A stretch of 64,000 nt of DNA from Okapia johnstoni (Eukaryota; Chordata; Mammalia; Artiodactyla; Giraffidae): positions 66,768,985 through 66,832,984 of the forward strand of contig CM044321.1 in the NCBI GenBank assembly GCA_024291935.2, read 5' to 3'. Of the stretch, positions 45,965-56,811 are shown one piece after another (positions within the stretch are counted from its first letter, which is position 1; every line of letters begins with the position of its first letter). The position numbers were made by a program, and so were the translations under genes. The notes below the pieces were generated by a model. That model did no database searches. It was given only the letters and a program-made list of their open reading frames with translations, and was not told the origin of the DNA.

Positions 45965-46685
45965 TAGTGTATATTCATATAGTATGCCCACGTTTTTTAT
46001 CTCGAACAATGACTTACTCTAAATTTCCTATTTATATCAAGTATATCATTGGCTTACATACTTAAGAAAGCAAATGAGAATTTATTTAAAGAGCATTATG
46101 ATTAGCCACTAGAATTAGCGACAATTTTCAGCATGCAGTTAAATTTAATACCCGAAGCATACTAACAGTAATACATGAGCTCCTTTAAACACATCTCATT
46201 TAGAATAAAGTTTCTTTGTATGATGTTAGAAATCATTAGTAATAGAACAATCTGGCCGGACGACTGAATGGAATAAAAATGAGCACTCTCTCCCTAAACT
46301 CCTATTTATATTTTGACTTTTAATTAAGTGTCTGGCATTCAGGGCAGCTCCTGCTACTTGTTGACTAGATAGCTATGAGGCTATGGGGGTGCTACCTCTA
46401 TCTATTCAACCAGACTCGCTTACTCAACTTAGCCACTTTACTTCTCATTACTCTGAACTCCTCCGCTTCCCACAACCACGCTGCTTAGGCCCATGACTTC
46501 CTTTGCCTGTAGATTTACCCTTCATTTTAATTTTCTTTTTCTCTCCATAGTCTTACTGCCTATGTTATTTACAAATAGAAAATGTTTGCCTCACTATTTT
46601 TAAAAAGGGCAAAAAAGGAAACACTCTATCCTTTTTGAAAGATTTCAATCTTCTCCCCAAACAGGGTATGGATTCTATATGTACG
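45965..46685. other. 0.7 kb without a recognised element
   Basis: No repeat or exon recognised. Confidence 0.5.
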
Positions 46686-46687
46686 TG

Positions 46688-46813
46688 GTTTTTTTTTTTT
46701 TTTGTCCATGTTACACAGCATGTGGGATCTTAGTTCCCTGACCAGGAATGGAACCCATGCCCCCAGCATTGGAAGCACAAAATCTTAACCACTGGACTGC
46801 CAGGTAAGTCCTT
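46688..46813 (-). mobile_element. Short CHR-type SINE, antisense
   Basis: A T-run is followed by 'gcatgtgggatcttagttcc', 'gaccaggaatggaaccca' and the head 'ccactggactgccaggtaag'. Confidence 0.88.
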
Positions 46814-47007
46814 TTGTTTTTCGCTGTGGCATGAGAACTCTTTGTATATGCATATTTTAAAAGTCTAAGTTCATATCACATCTATCCATTGCAGAGGGGA
46901 GACTTCCTTTATATAGGATCAAATGAGGTGTGATTTTTTATTAAAAAATGTATTTAATAGTCTTTTATTTACTTGATGGTTGCTTTTCAAATTTTATTTT
47001 CAGTTTT

Positions 47008-47047
47008 TTTATATATATGTATATGTATATACATATACACATATATA
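47008..47047. repeat. AT/GT-rich palindromic low-complexity tract
   Basis: Alternating TA with interspersed G and C forms a self-complementary tract (tatgtatatg, catatacata). Confidence 0.85.
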
Positions 47048-47129
47048 ATGGTGTTAGAGCTGGTTAGGAAAGGGTGTCAGAAAGATGCCATGAAAAGATT
47101 TTGAAAGTTTAGGGTTCACAGAGCGTAGA

Positions 47130-47215
47130 AATGATCACTCTTTCAATTTATTTTACGTAAAGAAACTGAGACTCAAATAGCTAAATGATTTGTCCAGGGA
47201 ATCCATAGTCAGGGG
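47130..47215 (+). mobile_element. Possible MIR remnant
   Basis: 'aaagaaactgagactcaaat' and 'ctaaatgatttgtccaggga' resemble the MIR 3' half. Short and diverged. Confidence 0.45.
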
Positions 47216-47273
47216 AAATTTTTTTAGTGAATCTCATCATCTTCCAATTAATTTAGAAAGTATGTAATTTAAA

Positions 47274-47488
47274 GGACATCCCTGGTGGCTCAGATGGTAA
47301 AGAATCTGCCTGCAATACAGGACACTCAGGTTCAATCCCTGGGTCAGAAAGATCCCCTGGAGAACAGAATGGCTACCCATTCCAGTATCCTTGCCTGGAG
47401 AATTCCATGGACAGAAGAGCCTGGTGGGTTACAGTCCATGGGATTGCAAAGAGTTAGACAGGAATGAATGACTAACACACATAGACAA
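47274..47488 (+). mobile_element. Bov-tA SINE with TSD, sense
   Basis: The copy is complete from the head 'gacatccctggtggctcaga' to 'ggaatgaatgactaacac'. A 10-bp TSD (gtaatttaaa) is at 47264-47273 and 47489-47498. Confidence 0.93.
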
Positions 47489-47734
47489 GTAATTTAAAAA
47501 TCTCATTTCAGCTTACAAACATGTAATTTCTTTTTAAATTAAGTCCCATGTAAGTTACAAACAAATATAAACTTGTGGAAATATTAATAGACTTTTGAGA
47601 GGACAAGAAAAATGGATCCTTGAGTGTAGAGTATGGTTACTTCAATATTTTCTCTCAAATTTGTTATATATATGTATATATACAGGATATATATATATTA
47701 CATATGCAATATATGAATTTTTAGACTTTACTTT

Positions 47735-48015
47735 TTTATTGTGATTAAAAAATTATAAAATTTAACATTCTAACATTTTAAGGTGCCCAGTTCAGTAATG
47801 TTAAGCATATTTACATTGTTTGTGAAACAGCTCTCTTTTTCATCTTGCAGAATTGAGACCCTATACCCATTAAGCAACAACTCCCCTTTTCCCCTTAACT
47901 CCCATTCTATCTTGTTTCTATGAATTTGACTACTTTAGATAGCTCATGTAAGTGAAATTATACAGTACCTGTCTTTTCATGAATGACTTCACTCAGCATG
48001 ATAGATTTTACTTTT
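47735..48015 (-). mobile_element. Old L1 3' region, antisense
   Basis: 'ccagttcagtaatgttaagc', 'cagaattgagaccctatacc', 'tgaatttgactactttagat' and 'agtgaaattatacagtacct' are typical of antisense old L1. Confidence 0.75.
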
Positions 48016-48142
48016 TAAGAGTTCCAAAGCTAGATGATTGAGAGATTTTTAAGCAAAATCTCCTGTAACCATATAAAGAGGAAATTTGTTTCAGAAAGCA
48101 TTTATCATCAATTCAACTGCAGGAAATTAAATAGAGGTATGG

Positions 48143-48325
48143 CTGTGCTTAGTTGCTCAGTCATGTCCGACTCTTTGCGACCCCATGGACTGTAGCCCAC
48201 CAGGCTCTTCTGTACACACGGATTCTCCAGGTAAGAATACTGGAGTGGGTTGCTATGTCCTCCTCCAGGGAACTTCCTAACCCAGGGATGGAAACCAGGT
48301 CTCTGGTACTGCAGGCAGATTCAAG
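48143..48325 (-). mobile_element. Bov-tA SINE, antisense, head truncated
   Basis: 'tgctcagtcatgtccgactc' to 'tggtactgcaggcagattc'. The final part of the tRNA-like head is missing. Confidence 0.9.
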
Positions 48326-48329
48326 ATAT

Positions 48330-48835
48330 GGAATAAAGAGCAATTTCACTTGAAAATAATGAGAATAACACAGAGTTTAGACTGAAACTCTGAATATGAG
48401 TGCAAAAGTATATTAATTCCTATACTTCATATATATCAATACGCAACCACCAATCTATGTTTTTATTTTACATAATCAACAAAATCAACATGCCAGTGTA
48501 AAATAGCCAAAAATGCGAAACCAGTCCTTCCCTGGTATGTTTCTATTCTAGGCGGTCTATTTTTGTGCATGGGGTAATAGCCCACTCTACATCCAACCAA
48601 GTTTGTATCATTTTTAATTCCAGGTAAATTCACTTGACTCCTGATAGTTCTCTTCACAGATCTATAAAAAGCATACTTTGTTCTAATACAGGAATTCTGT
48701 TTCTTGTCCCGGTTATAGTAGAAACAAATATAGTAATATTTTAAAATTAACTTCATTCAGTAGCCAGCAGATGGAGCTGTTGAAAAATGTTGCCATTACT
48801 TAAAAAAAAATAATAATTTTACTGAAATGAAATCA
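48330..48835. other. 0.5 kb without a recognised element
   Basis: A 97-codon minus-strand frame (48463-48756) resembles no known protein and is not called a gene. Confidence 0.45.
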
Positions 48836-48837
48836 GT

Positions 48838-49450
48838 TTTCAGTTCAGTCGCTCAGTCGTGTCTGACTTTTTGCGACCCCATGGACTGCAGCACGCCAGA
48901 CCTCCCTGTCCATGGACTGCAGCACGACAGGCCTCCCTGTCCATCACAAACTCCCGGAATTTACTCAAACTCAGGTTCATTGAGTTGGTGATGCCATCCA
49001 ACCATCTCATCCTCTGTCATCCCTTTCTCCTCCTGCCTCAATCTTTCCCAGCTTCAGAGTCTTTTCAAATGACTCAGCTCTTCACATCAGGTGGCCAAAG
49101 TATTGGAGTTTCAGCTTCAACATCAGTCCTTCCAATGAATATTCAGGACTGATTTCCTTTAGGATGGACTGGTTGAGAGTCCAGGGGACACGCGAGAGTC
49201 TTCTCCAACACCACAGTTCAAACGCATCTATTCTTCGGCACTCAACTTTCTTTATAATCAAACTCTCACATCCACACATGACTACTGGAAAAACCATAGC
49301 TTTGACTAGATGAACCTTTGTTGGCAAAGTAATGTCTCTGCTTTTTAATATGCTGTCTAGGTTGGTTATAACTTTTCTTCCAAGTAGCAAGCATCTTTTA
49401 ATTTCATGGCTGCAGTCACCATCTGCAGTGATTTTGGAGCCCCCAAAAAT
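48838..49450 (-). mobile_element. BovB 3' end, antisense, with internal 31-bp duplication
   Basis: It runs from the 'cagttcagtcgctcagtcg' tail to 'gtgattttggagcccccaa'. A 31-bp unit is tandemly duplicated at 48879-48909 and 48910-48940 with two mismatches. It is 5'-truncated and has no clear TSD. Confidence 0.92.
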
Positions 49451-49454
49451 ATTT

Positions 49455-50100
49455 TTTTGATGTGTAAATAATGAGTTTATTGTAAAGAAATCTGAAAATG
49501 CAGTAAAGATTAAAATGAAAAAGAAATCAATCATAATCATGCCACCAGATGAAGTTACTTTCAAGGCTTTTAATACATTCTATTCATATATAATATATGT
49601 TATAAAATATAATTTTATATTTTTATAACAGCATATATTTTATGTTATAAAATATAATGTCATAAAATAAATGTTATAAAATATTGTTTCATATGTATTT
49701 TAATGTAAATTTAATATATCAAGCATACATTTATAATGTTTTATAATCTGCCATCTTTCCTTGAAAACATCAGATATTTGCTTATACAAAAATCTCCAGG
49801 GATAATATTTAAAATATATGCAACTATACAGGACAGGCAAGGACCAGTCAAACAGATACAGGCTGTAACTTGAGCAAGATGCTGAATACTCCCTGCTGTG
49901 CCAGGCATTCACCCTCTAGTTGAGGATAGTGGGTAAAGTCTGCAGGGTGACAGGGAGGGGCTGGAGTGCCCAAGGAGGAAGGAGAGTACTCAAGCTGCCA
50001 GGAATGTGACCATATAATAACCTTATAGAAGTATTTTATTATTTCAACTGATACAGCCACAGCATTGCACAACAGCTGAACTATCAGCTTTAAAACATTT
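49455..50100. other. AT-rich stretch, possibly an old L1 remnant
   Basis: At about 49570-49700 repeated 'gttataaaatataa'-like units form a low-complexity tract. Nearby text loosely resembles old L1 3' ends. Nothing firm. Confidence 0.35.
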
Positions 50101-50104
50101 GGCA

Positions 50105-51718
50105 AAATATACAGATCGTCCCCAACCTTTAATGGTTCAACTTATGATGTTGAGTTTGAATCTAGGAATGTGGGTACGGTACTCTCGGGGTGCTGGGCAG
50201 TGGAGGCAGGCCACAGTCATATGATCACGAGGATAAATAACCTATATACTTAAAATCATTCTGGATCCATACGACCGTTCTTTTTTTCACTTTCAGTACA
50301 GTAGTCAATAAATTACAGGAGATATTCAACACGCTATTATAAAGTAGGCCTACCAGACAATTGCACACATCTCACACGCTAGTAAAGTAATGCTCAAAAT
50401 TCTCCAAGCCAGGCTTCAGCAATACGTGAACTGTGAACTTCCAGATGTTCAAGCTGTTTTAGAAAAGGCAGAGGAACCAGAGATCAAATAGCCAACATCC
50501 ACTGGATCATCAAAAAAGCAATAGAGTTCCAGAAAAACATCTATTTCTGCTTTATTGACTATGCCAAAGCCTTTGACTGTGTGGATGACAATAAACTGTG
50601 GAAAATTCTGAAAGAGATGGGAATACCAGACCACCTGACCTGCCTCTTGAGAAACCTGTATGCAGGTCAGGAAGCAATAGTTAGAACTGGACATGGAACA
50701 ACAGACTGCTTCCAAATAGGAAAAGGAGTATGTCAAAGCTGTATATTGTCACCCTGCTTATTTAACTTATATGCAGAGTACCTCATGAGAAACGCTGGGC
50801 TGGAGGAAGTACAAGCTGGAATCAAGATTGGGGGAGAAATATCAATAACCTCAGATATGCAGATGACACTACCCTTATGGCAGAAAGTGAAGAACTAAAG
50901 ACCCTCTTGATGCAAGTGAAAGAGGAGAGTGAAAATGTTGGCTTAAAGCTCAACATTCAGAAAACTAAGATCATGGCATCTGGTCCCATCACTTCATGGG
51001 AAAAAGATGGGGAAACAGTGGAAACAGTGTCAGACTTTATTTTTTTGGGCTCCAAAATCACTGCAGATGGTGACTGCAGCCATGAAATTAAAAGACGCTT
51101 ACTCCTTGGAAGGAAAGCTATGACCAGCCTAGATAGCATATTAAAAAGCAGAGACATTACTTTGCCAGCAAAGGTCCGTCTAGTCAAGGCTATAGTTTTT
51201 CCAGTAGTCATGTATGGATGTGAGAGTTGGACTGTGAATAAAGCTGAGGGCCGAAGAACTGATGCGTTTGAACTGTAGTGTTGGAGAAGACTCTTGAGAG
51301 TCCCTTGGACTGCAAGGAGATCCAACCAGTCCATCCTAAAGGAGATCGGTCCTGGGTGTTCATTGGAAGGACTGATGTTGAAGCTGAAACTCCAAAACTT
51401 TGGCCACCTCATGTGAAGAGTTGACTCATTGGAAAAGACCCTGATGATGGGAAGGACTGGGGGCAGGAGAAGGGGATGACAGAGGATTAGATGGCTGGAT
51501 GGCATCACTGACTCAATGGACATGAGTTTGGGTAAACTCCGGGAGTTGGTGTTGGACAGGGAGGCCTGGTGTGCTGCGATTCATGGATTCGCAAAGAGTC
51601 AGACAGGACTGAGTGACTGAACTGAACTGTGTTAGATTTATTTTGCCCAACTGTAGGCTAATGTAAGTGTTCTGAGCACATTTAAGGGAAGCTAAGCTAA
51701 GCTGTGATGTTCAAAAGG
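50105..51718 (+). mobile_element. Unclassified old DNA transposon-like repeat, split by BovB
   Basis: The left part (50105-50349) has 'cgtccccaacctttaatggt', 'ggtacggtactctcggggtg' and 'tttcactttcagtacagtag'. The right part (51632-51718) resumes with 'gtgttagatttattttgccc' and 'aagctaagctaagctgtgat'. It matches a mammalian repeat beginning with a 'cccgacttacgatggttc'-like end, perhaps Tigger-related. The family is not certain. Confidence 0.5.
50350..51631 (+). mobile_element. BovB RT to 3' end, sense, frame-broken subfamily
   Basis: The RT motif A (FIDYAKAFD-like), motif B region and DNA for motif C are present, followed by the ORF2 C-terminus and tail. The plus frames are 50581-50898 and 50877-51278. 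A small deletion before motif C ('attgggggagaaatat') throws the YADD codons out of frame, so the frame reads MQMTLPLW there. The same lesion occurs in the copy at 56812-58690. No TSD was found at the junctions. Confidence 0.94.
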
Positions 51719-51790
51719 TTCAGTTTAGTTCAGTTCAGTCGCTCAGTTGTGTCCAACTCCTTTGCGACCCCATGAACCACAGGATTCCAC
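51719..51790 (-). mobile_element. Very short BovB/Bov-A tail fragment, antisense
   Basis: Only 'ttcagttcagtcgctcagtt' and 'tttgcgaccccatgaacca' are present before the sequence becomes unique. Confidence 0.75.
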
Positions 51791-52008
51791 TCAAGGCAAT
51801 GGCATGATCTCTTTTCTGATGTCTTACTTAGGCTGTTCACAGACTCAGTCCTTTCCACCCTCTAATGATAAAGAAGACATAATGCTTTCAGAGGAGCTCT
51901 TCCTTGACGCATGTAAATTACCCTTATGATAAAAATTTCACATTTTTCTCTTAAATGTCATTCGAATGAGAATTTTAAAAGCAAGAAAAAAGACTGATAA
52001 TAATCTTT

Positions 52009-52191
52009 CAGTCAATTCAGTCTCTCAGTCGTGCCTGACTCTTTGCAACCCCATGGACTGCAGCACACCAGGCTTCCCTATCTATCACCAACTCCTGGAG
52101 CTTACTCAAACTCATCTCCATCAAGTTGGAGATGCCATCCAGTCATCTCATCCTCTGTCATACCCTTCTCCTCCCACCTTCAATCTTTCCC
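52009..52191 (-). mobile_element. 183-bp BovB 3' end with TSD, antisense
   Basis: Only the terminal part of BovB is present. A perfect 11-bp TSD (taataatcttt) lies at 51998-52008 and 52192-52202, so this was an independent, severely 5'-truncated insertion. Confidence 0.94.
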
Positions 52192-52202
52192 TAATAATCT
52201 TT

Positions 52203-52793
52203 AGCGAAAATGAAAGTAAGAATTATCATTTGACCAAAAGGCGAGCTATTGCAAGTCTTCTTCCTCCCACTATTAGACACCATAAAAAGGGCTGACTTTG
52301 TGGATGTGGAGCATGCACAGCAGTACAGGGATCTGTGCTCAGAAGAGCTGGCATGTCATTTAATGCTCTGCTGTCTTGAATTATCTTGATTCTTTAACAA
52401 GGGGTCCTGAATTTTCATTTCGTGCTGGGCCTCACAAACCATGTCACCGGTCCTGCCCATGAGCTTTCTACAGTAACTCTCTGTCTCCTTGGCTGCCACT
52501 GGTCTGTCCCTGGTTCCCTTTGGGCCCTGCCAAGGACAGGAGTGCCAGCCAGTGCCAACCAACCCATTCTATCCATTGGCATCAGAAAGAGAAACTCCTC
52601 AATCCCCTCTTCCTCCTGGACAAATACCCAAGTGCCCTTTGTTTATGGATTTTCCTGTTTACAAGGGAAACAGAATTACCAAAGGGACCACTCCAGAGGT
52701 TTCAGTTAAACAGTGCCACAGTGATGGTCCTTGTGTGTGCAGTTATAGTGTCCCTTCTGTAGTGGTCAGAGGATTAGCTCAAGTGAGTGTGAG
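52203..52793. other. Possible old repeat, not classified
   Basis: The portion around 52370-52480 ('acaaggggtcctgaattttc', 'gctgggcctcacaaaccatg') has the feel of a dispersed repeat, but I cannot name it. The overlapping open frames on the plus strand have no recognised domain. Confidence 0.3.
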
Positions 52794-52917
52794 TGATAGT
52801 TGCTCAGTTGTGTCCGACTCTTGGCCACCCCATGGCCTGTAGCCCAGCAGGCTCCTCTGTCCATGGGATTCTCCAGGCAAGAATGCTGCAGTGGGTTGCC
52901 ATTTCCTTCTTCAAGGA
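52794..52917 (-). mobile_element. Bov-tA fragment, antisense, tRNA head missing
   Basis: 'gttgctcagttgtgtccgac' to 'gggttgccatttccttcttc'. It ends where the next BovB begins, and its head is not found beyond that BovB. Confidence 0.88.
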
Positions 52918-54160
52918 GTCAGTTCAGTTCAGTTCAGTTGCTCAGTCGTGTCCGACTCTTTGCAACCCCATGAACCACAGCATGCCAGGCCTCCCTGTCC
53001 ATCACCAACTCCTGGAGTTTACCCAAACTCACGTCCATCGAGTCGGTGATGCCATCCAACCATCTCATCCTCTGTCGTCCCCTTCTCCTCCTGCCCTCAA
53101 TCCTTCCCAGCATCAGAGTCTTTTCAAATGAGTCAACTCTTCACATCAGGTGGCCAAAGTATTGGAGTTTCAGCTTCACCATCAGTCCTTCCAATGAACA
53201 CCCAGGACTGATCTTCTTTAGGATAGACTGGTTGGATCTCCTTGCAGTCCAAAGGACTCTCAAGAGTCTTCTCTAACACCACACTTCAAAAGCGTCAATT
53301 CTTTGGCTCTCAGCTTTCTTTGTCTGACTCTTACATCCATACATGACTACTGGAAAAACCATAGCCTTGACTAGATGGAACTTTGTTGACAAAGTAATGT
53401 CTGCTTTTTAATATGCTGTCTAGGTTGGCCATAACTTTCCTTCCAAGGAGTAAGCGTCTTTTAATTTCATGGCTGCAATCACCATCTGCAGTGATTTTGG
53501 AGCCCCAAAAAATAAAGTCAGCCACTGTTTCCCCATCTATTTGCCATGAAGTGATGGGACCGGATGCCATGATCTTAGTTTTCTGAATGTTGAGCTTTAA
53601 GCCAACATTTTCACTCTCCTCTTTCACTTTCATCAAGAGGCTGTTTAGTTCTTCTTCACTTTCTGCCATAAGGGTAGTGTCATCTGCATATCTGAGGTTA
53701 TTGGTATTTCTCCCGGCAATCTTGATTCCAGCTTGTGCTTCTTCCAGCCCAGCATCTCTCATGATGTATTCTGCGTGTAAGTTAAATAAGCAGCAAAAGT
53801 AGGAAGTCAAGAAACACCTGGAGTAACAGGCAAATTTGGCCTTGGAGTACAGAATGAAGCAGGGCAAAGGCTAATAGAGTTTTGCCAAGAGAATGCACTG
53901 GTCATAGCAAACACACTCTTCCAACAACACAAGAGAAGACTTCTACACATGGACATCACCAGCTGGTCAACACCGAAATCAGATTGATTATGTTCTTTGC
54001 AGCCAAAAATGGAGAAGCTGTATACAGTCAGCAAAAACAAGACTGGGAGCTGACTGTGGCTCAGATCATGAATTCCTTATTGCCAGATTCAGACTTAAAT
54101 TGAAGGAAGTGGGGGAAATCACTAGACCATTCAGGTATGACCTAAATCAAATACCTTCAA
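52918..54160 (-). mobile_element. Twin-primed BovB: antisense RT/3' part plus inverted endonuclease part
   Basis: From 52918 to about 53802 this is antisense BovB from the tail to the RT palm, with YADD intact in the minus frame 53331-53867. From about 53803 to 54153 it is plus-strand BovB encoding the C-terminal part of the endonuclease. That part includes a segment for the G-A-D-C-G-S-D-H motif near 54046-54069. The two halves are head to head, as twin priming produces. A short direct repeat (cttcaag) at 52909-52915 and 54155-54161 may be the TSD. Stops interrupt both halves. Confidence 0.88.
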
Positions 54161-54164
54161 GAAT

Positions 54165-54655
54165 TAGCTCAGCCCCATCCCATTTCCACTCACAGACCCA
54201 GGCTGCTGGGTGGGCAGGACTCATTTCTCCCCAGAGGCCCTTCTGCCCAACACAGGTATCAGAGGAGGGAATTTCCACAGAGCAATTGATACACTACCAA
54301 AGTGAAATGCTCCCGACCAAAGGGGACCATCTCATTTTGTGAAAATAAGGAATAGAAAAGAACTGGCAAGGAGGAACCCCCATATACGTGTGTATATATT
54401 TGTACAAAGAGTGAATGATGTGGAAGTGGACTTCTCACGATGTTAACATTGGTTATCTCAGAGGATTAGGAATGAGGGCTGTTGGGAGATTGATTAGCTT
54501 TTCCTTTATATACCTCTGTAGTATTGACTTGTTACAGTGAATATATATACATTATGTACATTTTTTACAAGTTCAAGTACATTTTATAGCATCCTTTTTA
54601 CAATGATCAAACCAAAATTTTACAATAATTTTTACATGAACACATTGAAATTCTC
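54165..54655. other. Nothing recognised
   Basis: No repeat family or exon recognised between BovB and the next SINE. Confidence 0.45.
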
Positions 54656-54668
54656 CTAAAGTTAAATT

Positions 54669-54883
54669 TGGGCTTCCCAGGTGGCTCAGTGGTAAAGAAT
54701 CCACCTGCTGAGCAGGAGACATGGGTTCATGCACTGATTTGGGAAGATCCCCTGGAGGAGGAAATGGCAACCCACTCCAGGATCCTTCCTAGGAAATCCC
54801 ATGGACAGAGGAGACTAGTGGGCTACAGTCCGTGGGGTCACAAGGAGTCGGACACAACTTAGTGACTTAACAACAACAACAAC
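54669..54883 (+). mobile_element. Bov-tA SINE with AAC tail and TSD, sense
   Basis: The copy is complete from the head 'gggcttcccaggtggctcag' to 'agtgacttaacaacaacaac'. An 11-bp TSD (aaagttaaatt) is at 54658-54668 and 54884-54894. Confidence 0.95.
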
Positions 54884-54979
54884 AAAGTTAAATTCATTTA
54901 CACATTCTCTACAACACATACTTCTGCTTTAAGTTTAGAGCTAACACATTTATGTAGACCCAGAAGGCAGATTGTATAG

Positions 54980-55190
54980 TTTCAAATTCTGGCCTTGCTG
55001 CTTACTGGCTCCCAACCCTGAACAAGTTCCAGTTATGAAACCCTCCAGGGCCTCAGTTTCCTGCTTTGCACAACAGGGATGATAACAGCATCTACTTCAT
55101 AGGACTGCTCAAGAGATTCAATGATCCAATTAAGTAATGTATGTAGGATAGTGTCTGGCACAGAGTAAGTTCTATGTTAGTCACTTTTAT
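54980..55190 (+). mobile_element. MIR-family SINE, sense
   Basis: 'tggccttgctgcttactggc', 'gggcctcagtttcctgcttt' and 'gtgtctggcacagagtaagt' follow the MIRb layout. Confidence 0.8.
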
Positions 55191-55194
55191 ACTT

Positions 55195-56765
55195 TCTGGG
55201 TTGAGAACTTATCATTTTTGAATGTAGATTACTGTAGAAAAGCTGAGGGCTTTGAAATACAGTATTATTTATTGCCACAGCACTAAAAATCTCCATAGTA
55301 ATATATCTGGGAAAATGTACATAAAACTGCCAGGCAGTATAAATTTTAGGTGATATGCTACCTATATAACAATTTTACTAAAAGCTTTGACTATTTACTA
55401 GGATATTTAGATTATTATAAAAGGAAGGTTCTCAGGTTATAGCGTATAAATAGTAAACACAGAGTAAAATAGGCAGCAAGAACACTTTTCCATGAATATC
55501 AAATCTGTCACAGAAAGCATCACTTGGTGTTTTAAGGATTATAAAATGGCCCAGCACTGTGTGATGGGCTGAGGGAGGACCCCGGTGGGTGCAGAGATGT
55601 GGATGTGCTGAGGAGGTAACAGTACGTAGGTTTGGTGCTGCCTTCTAGAACACTTCATCACATTTTCACAACCAGAAGGGTGGAAACAGGCTTTGACACA
55701 AAGAGGCAAAAGACACTGCCCATAGACTGATATCATTATTGGGTATTGTTCCGATAAATTCCTTCTCCTTAATCTACCCAGAGTTGGTGTCTGGTGTCTA
55801 TGGCTAGCTCCAAGTAAAGTAACTTCTCTATCCTTTCAATATTTCCACTTCTTTGTGATAATAGTCACTGTAACACGAGAGACAAAAATATTTAGGAAAA
55901 ACATCCTTCAATCACTCTCCTCTCGTCAGTCTTAGATAATGACTGAGCTAAAAATAAAATTCATCTTCTGCATTTCTAGATTCTAAAAAAAATACTGTAT
56001 TTATGTAATAAAATATCATTGTTTTAAAAATATTTTTTACTATATGATAACCACAAATATTTATAATGGAAAAATCAATAGATCACATCACTGATGGGAA
56101 ATTAGTGAAACCATAAAAAGTCAAATATGAGGTATTATTGGTGCTGCATGTTCTTTTAAAAAGCAAATATACTGATGAGTTCTTCTGAAAGATTGCTTAT
56201 GAGGTATAATTTCCAATGACTTTGGCACTAAACAGTCAAGAAAGATGTTATTTCTGCAACTCTTAATAAAAAGCATAAAAAGCTTCACGCACAGAATCAA
56301 TAAAAGCTGTGGGAATTAATTACTTTCCATGAAATAAAACTATAAAGTATATTACTGCACAAGTTAGTGCTTCAGCCAAAACCCTGAAATTTCTTGTTCT
56401 AGATATAAAAATTAACAAATGCAGATTTTCTTTATGAGTAGGATTAAAAACTTATGTGGCTTTGTAGAAGATAGTTTTATTTTAAGGAAAGCTTCCTGAG
56501 TGATCATTGAAAATAATTGCTTACTTCTTCCATTTTTGGTATCATTTTATTTGTGTGAAGTCTGGAATACCATATCCACGTTAAGTTTGGGATTTTTTTG
56601 AAGAATGACAGGAAGTGGGGATAATAATGAGAATGTACTGGATAGAAGATGCAATGGTGGGCAGACCAAAACCTGGCCCAACTGGAGAACTAGCTGGACC
56701 TTGCCTTGGTGTCTTGAACACCTACCTCGCTGTCACCCCTGCTAGGGAAAAACTTTCTCCTTTGC
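55195..56765. other. 1.6 kb without a recognised element
   Basis: AT-rich and repeat-poor to my eye. No exon, long frame or repeat family recognised. Confidence 0.5.
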
Positions 56766-56770
56766 TTCTC

Positions 56771-56793
56771 TGAAGGTAACAGTGTTACCTTCA
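56771..56793. repeat. Perfect 10-bp inverted repeat with 3-base loop
   Basis: TGAAGGTAAC at 56771-56780 is the reverse complement of 56784-56793, separated by AGT. It lies 18 bases before the BovB left junction. No terminator or gene is attached to it. Confidence 0.9.
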
Positions 56794-56811
56794 AGGACTA
56801 CTAAGTACCAT

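Noticed and set aside
48463..48756. 97-codon minus-strand frame as a gene
   Set aside because: No recognisable domain, no splice or promoter context, and composition typical of AT-rich non-coding DNA.
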